Below, one piece after another: positions 23,092 to 25,021 of a DNA stretch of 25,021 nt (position 1 is its first letter; each line of letters opens with the position of its first letter). The stretch spans positions 1 through 25,021 of the forward strand of contig NZ_CAKZTI010000042.1 of the NCBI RefSeq assembly GCF_937921625.1. The letters are read 5' to 3'. The position numbers were made by a program, and so were the translations under genes. The notes beneath the pieces were generated by a model, which saw nothing but the letters and a program-made list of their open reading frames with translations, searched no databases and had not been told where the DNA came from. This DNA comes from an uncultured Campylobacter sp. GTDB taxonomy: Bacteria > Campylobacterota > Campylobacteria > Campylobacterales > Campylobacteraceae.

Positions 23092-23885
23092 GAGTGGCTT
23101 GGAGATTTGCTTTTGCCATAATGGCGCTATTTGTAATAAGCGTCGCCGCACCTAGCGAGTATCTAGCCCATCCAAACGGCACCGCCGTAATTGATGAGGC
23201 TGGCATTTTACGCCCAGCCGCGCGAGAGAGTCTGAATGAAATTTTAACGACTTTCGATAAAAATTCCACAAACCAGATCATGCTCGTAAGCCTAAAATCG
23301 CTCGGAGACTACTCTATCGAGGAAATCGGCGTAGAGCAGGCGCGCGCTCTTGGTATCGGGCAAAAAGGGCGCGACAACGGCGTACTGCTGCTCGTCGCTC
23401 CGCACGAGCATAAAGTGCGTATCGAGGTCGGATACGGGCTAGAGGGCGTGCTAACTGATATGCGCGCAAAGCGTATCATCAACAATAAAATTCTACCCTA
23501 TTTTAGGCAGGGAGATTATGAAAGTGGCGTCATTAGCGGGATTTCGGCGATCATCAGCACGATCGAAGGCGGCGATATAAAATTTGATCCCCTTAACGCC
23601 AACGCGCAGCAGGATCCGAGCAACAAGGACTTTGCGATCTTCATGGTGCTTTTTGCAGTCTTGCTTTTTGCGATACTGAGCCGCCGCGTGACGCGCCTCA
23701 GAAGAAGCGACGAGGATATAATCTCGAGTGCAGACATCATAAGCGAAATTGCGCGCTCATCGCGCATGAGAGGCGGCTCATCCGGAGATTTTGGCGAATT
23801 TAAAGGAAGTGGCGGTTTTAGCGGAGGCGGTTTCAGTGGGGGCGGCGGAAGCTTCGGCGGAGGCGGTGCTAGCGGAAGCTGGTAG
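23088..23885 (+). CDS. YgcG-like TPM-domain protein with Gly-rich tail
   Basis: 265 residues. A signal peptide (1-22) leads into a TPM domain at about 28-165 with LAHPNGTAVIDEAGIL at its start, and GQKGRDNGVLLLVAP and HKVRIEVGYGLEG in the centre. A membrane helix lies at 182-198 followed by a basic stretch, and the chain ends in a Gly/Ser tail (228-265) finishing GGGGASGSW, the usual ending of YgcG proteins. The TPM domain therefore faces the periplasm. Role unknown; some TPM proteins act as phosphatases or in photosystem repair in other lineages, which does not apply directly. Last gene of the operon, followed by the hairpin at 23890. Confidence 0.92.
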   Translation: MRVAWRFAFAIMALFVISVAAPSEYLAHPNGTAVIDEAGILRPAARESLNEILTTFDKNSTNQIMLVSLKSLGDYSIEEIGVEQARALGIGQKGRDNGVLLLVAPHEHKVRIEVGYGLEGVLTDMRAKRIINNKILPYFRQGDYESGVISGISAIISTIEGGDIKFDPLNANAQQDPSNKDFAIFMVLFAVLLFAILSRRVTRLRRSDEDIISSADIISEIARSSRMRGGSSGDFGEFKGSGGFSGGGFSGGGGSFGGGGASGSW

Positions 23886-23889
23886 TTAC

Positions 23890-23908
23890 GGAATTTTATC
23901 AAAATTCC
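23890..23908 (+). terminator. Hairpin after the TPM/lemA operon
   Basis: GGAATTTT-ATC-AAAATTCC is a perfect eight-base stem with a three-base loop, starting five bases after the stop codon. The sequence after it is AT-rich but lacks a clean T-run. Confidence 0.55.
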
Positions 23909-23949
23909 AAATCGTAGAATTTTGTATAAATTTTAAAATTTCAGAATTT

Positions 23950-24144
23950 CTAAATTCGGCTGCTGGTATAAAAAAACAACATGAGCGGCTTGTCGTTGCC
24001 CTCAATCTTTAGTGTGCGCTCGGAGGGGTCGAACTTGGAGGCGAGCGAGGCGCCGTCGCTGCTTAGATGGTGCTTCCATCCGTCGCAGCCTGCAAGTAGC
24101 AGCGCGAACACGGCGGCAGCAACTTTTAAATTTAAAAATTTCAT
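23950..24144 (-). pseudogene. Truncated copy of the TlpA-like lipoprotein gene
   Basis: 64 codons, of which about the first 62 repeat the N-terminus of the intact gene at 2711-3205, including the lipobox LAGC, with only about six base changes over 180. Homology ends at FYTSS, exactly where CGAC should follow; the frame then reads Arg-Ile and a stop. The thioredoxin fold is missing, so it cannot be functional as a thiol protein. If translated, it would give a very short lipoprotein. It faces the end of the TPM operon (convergent). Confidence 0.85.
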
Positions 24145-24809
24145 AATTTAAAATCCGTCCTTAAATCTGCTTTTAAAACTGCTAAATTCGTTTTTAAATT
24201 TGCGTTTGAAATTTTAAAATTCACGGCGCGATTCCTATTGGAGTTTATATCATAATCTGCGTTAGAAATTATGTCGCGATCTGCACTAGGGCGTATGTCG
24301 TAGTAAGTCATACTTTGGTTTATGCCGTGACCCTTGACGAGATTTATGTCATAATCCGCACTAGAATTTATATCGTGGCATATATTTAAATTTAAGTCTC
24401 GATCTGCGTTAAAGTTTATGCTTTGGCATGTGCTGCAACAATATGTTTAAGGCGTATGTTGCGATCCGTGTCGTAATTCGCGCTAAAGTCTATGTAACGA
24501 TTTGCCTCGCAATTTGTACTCGTAGCGTTTTGGTTTTTAAAATTTTGATTTTTTAAATTTTTACCCACTCCGCTCGGTTTTGCGACGGCGCTTGATCTTT
24601 CGAGACAAACAGCTTCGGCGGGACGTGCGCAACAAAGAGCCGCTCCCGTTCGCGCGAGCTTTGTGCGAACCCAAAAAAAGCGCGGGCGGGCGGTGAAATT
24701 TTTAAATTTTAACGTAGCTTCATTTTTCATCATGTGAGCTAAATTTTACGCACCGGAATTCTGCACACCCGAATTTTCGATATCGGAATTTTTGCCATTA
24801 GAATTTTCG
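23959..24809. repeat. Long direct repeat, right copy (expanded)
   Basis: Right-hand counterpart of 3017-3652, in the same orientation, 20,942 bases away measured start to start. It keeps the tlpA 5' end, the spacer landmarks (the palindrome at 24209-24222, the CACTCCGCTCGG block near 24568, GAAATTTTTAAATTTTAACGTAGCTT in parts near 24695-24720) and the ATPase 3' tail. It is about 215 bases longer because of an expanded 24-bp repeat. Confidence 0.9.
24231..24525. repeat. Degenerate 24-bp tandem repeat
   Basis: Units resemble TTTATRTCGCGATCYGCRYTAGA; for example gaaattatgtcgcgatctgc near 24264-24283 and agatttatgtcataatccgc near 24340-24360. About nine or ten imperfect units, some longer than 24 bases. 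The left copy has only two or three. Units are too degenerate and there are no spacers, so it is not CRISPR. This is the main content of the gene-free stretch 24145-24745. Confidence 0.7.
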
Positions 24810-24835
24810 CCAATTAAATTTATTTTTTGGAGAAT
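24746..24835 (-). pseudogene. Remnant of the ATPase C-terminal tail
   Basis: In frame with a stop at 24746-24748, the minus strand reads GENSN, GKNSD, IENSG, VQNSG, A and stop: the same pentapeptide ending as the intact ATPase (…AQNDG, A, stop). Upstream the frame runs only to a stop about 40 bases further on, with no ATPase domain and no start codon. It marks the far edge of the duplicated segment. Confidence 0.75.
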
Positions 24836-25021
24836 TTTAAATCCAAATTACGCGCCCTATTATTTCATCACGTCATCACGAGTTATTTACGTAAAATTTC
24901 ACCTATTAAAAATTTGGACGAAAATTCCACCTGCGAAATCTCGATAAAATTTTGCCATTAAATTACGAAACGAAATTCTACCTCGCAATTCCGCCGCTAT
25001 TTCTTGGCGATTTTATAGTAG
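24836..25021. other. AT-rich right end, nothing recognised
   Basis: 186 bases with AAAATTC/AAATTT words and no open frame that resembles a gene. Homology to the left copy is no longer visible here. Confidence 0.4.

Noticed and set aside
2711..24144. Composite transposon flanked by the direct repeats
   Set aside because: The repeats carry no transposase or terminal inverted repeats and are pieces of resident genes.
24231..24525. Possible CRISPR array
   Set aside because: Units abut with no unique spacers, are degenerate, and no cas genes are present.

Overview
The window looks like chromosomal DNA of a Campylobacter or a close relative in Campylobacterales. The evidence is gene content and order: a complete FTR1-P19-type iron-uptake locus in the same order as the C. 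jejuni cj1658-cj1665 region, an epsilon-type petABC operon with a diheme cytochrome c, a CcsBA (System II) fusion and a CreA homologue. Base composition is fairly rich in G+C for this genus, so a species such as C. gracilis is a reasonable guess, but the species is inferred and not shown. No tRNA, rRNA, CRISPR array, integrase or transposase was seen.

Layout. Positions 1-893 hold no recognisable gene. From 894 to 19055 all genes lie on the minus strand: a secreted subtype-B tannase-like hydrolase (894-2480), then the iron locus read from high to low coordinates (FTR1 permease 11127-9196, P19 9181-8660, DUF2318 membrane protein 8275-6857, two MacB/FtsX-type permeases 6857-4493, ABC ATPase 4491-3589, TlpA-like lipoprotein 3205-2711). 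Upstream of it lie petABC (14228-11347), ccsBA (18254-14832) and creA (19055-18564). A short divergent promoter region (19056-19153) separates this block from a tightly overlapped plus-strand operon: phosphomannomutase/phosphoglucomutase, a small unknown protein, alanine racemase, LemA and two TPM-domain proteins (19154-23885). The right end (23950-25021) is a decayed partial copy of the ATPase-tail/tlpA segment plus non-coding sequence.

How the genes work together. The iron locus should bind iron in the periplasm (P19, and the FTR1 periplasmic domain) and move it across the inner membrane (FTR1), with the DUF2318 protein, the ABC module and the thiol lipoprotein as accessory parts. petABC is the quinol:cytochrome c oxidoreductase, and CcsBA attaches haem to its c-type cytochrome, so iron, haem and respiration genes are clustered. 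The plus-strand operon combines envelope precursor enzymes with LemA/TPM membrane proteins.

Most interesting non-gene structure: (i) a direct repeat, 3017-3652 and 23959-24809, bracketing about 20.9 kb, with the second copy cut exactly before the thioredoxin CxxC motif and carrying an expanded 24-bp tandem repeat; (ii) a degenerate 15-bp, pentapeptide-coding repeat rich in Asn-Ser found in three unrelated proteins and in the decayed copy; (iii) hairpins starting 1-10 nt after at least six stop codons; (iv) many copies of the palindrome AAATTTTAAAATTT between genes; (v) an FNR-family-like inverted repeat, TTGAC-N4-GTCAA, in the petA leader. The protein-coding genes all belong to known families except the small 81-aa protein.
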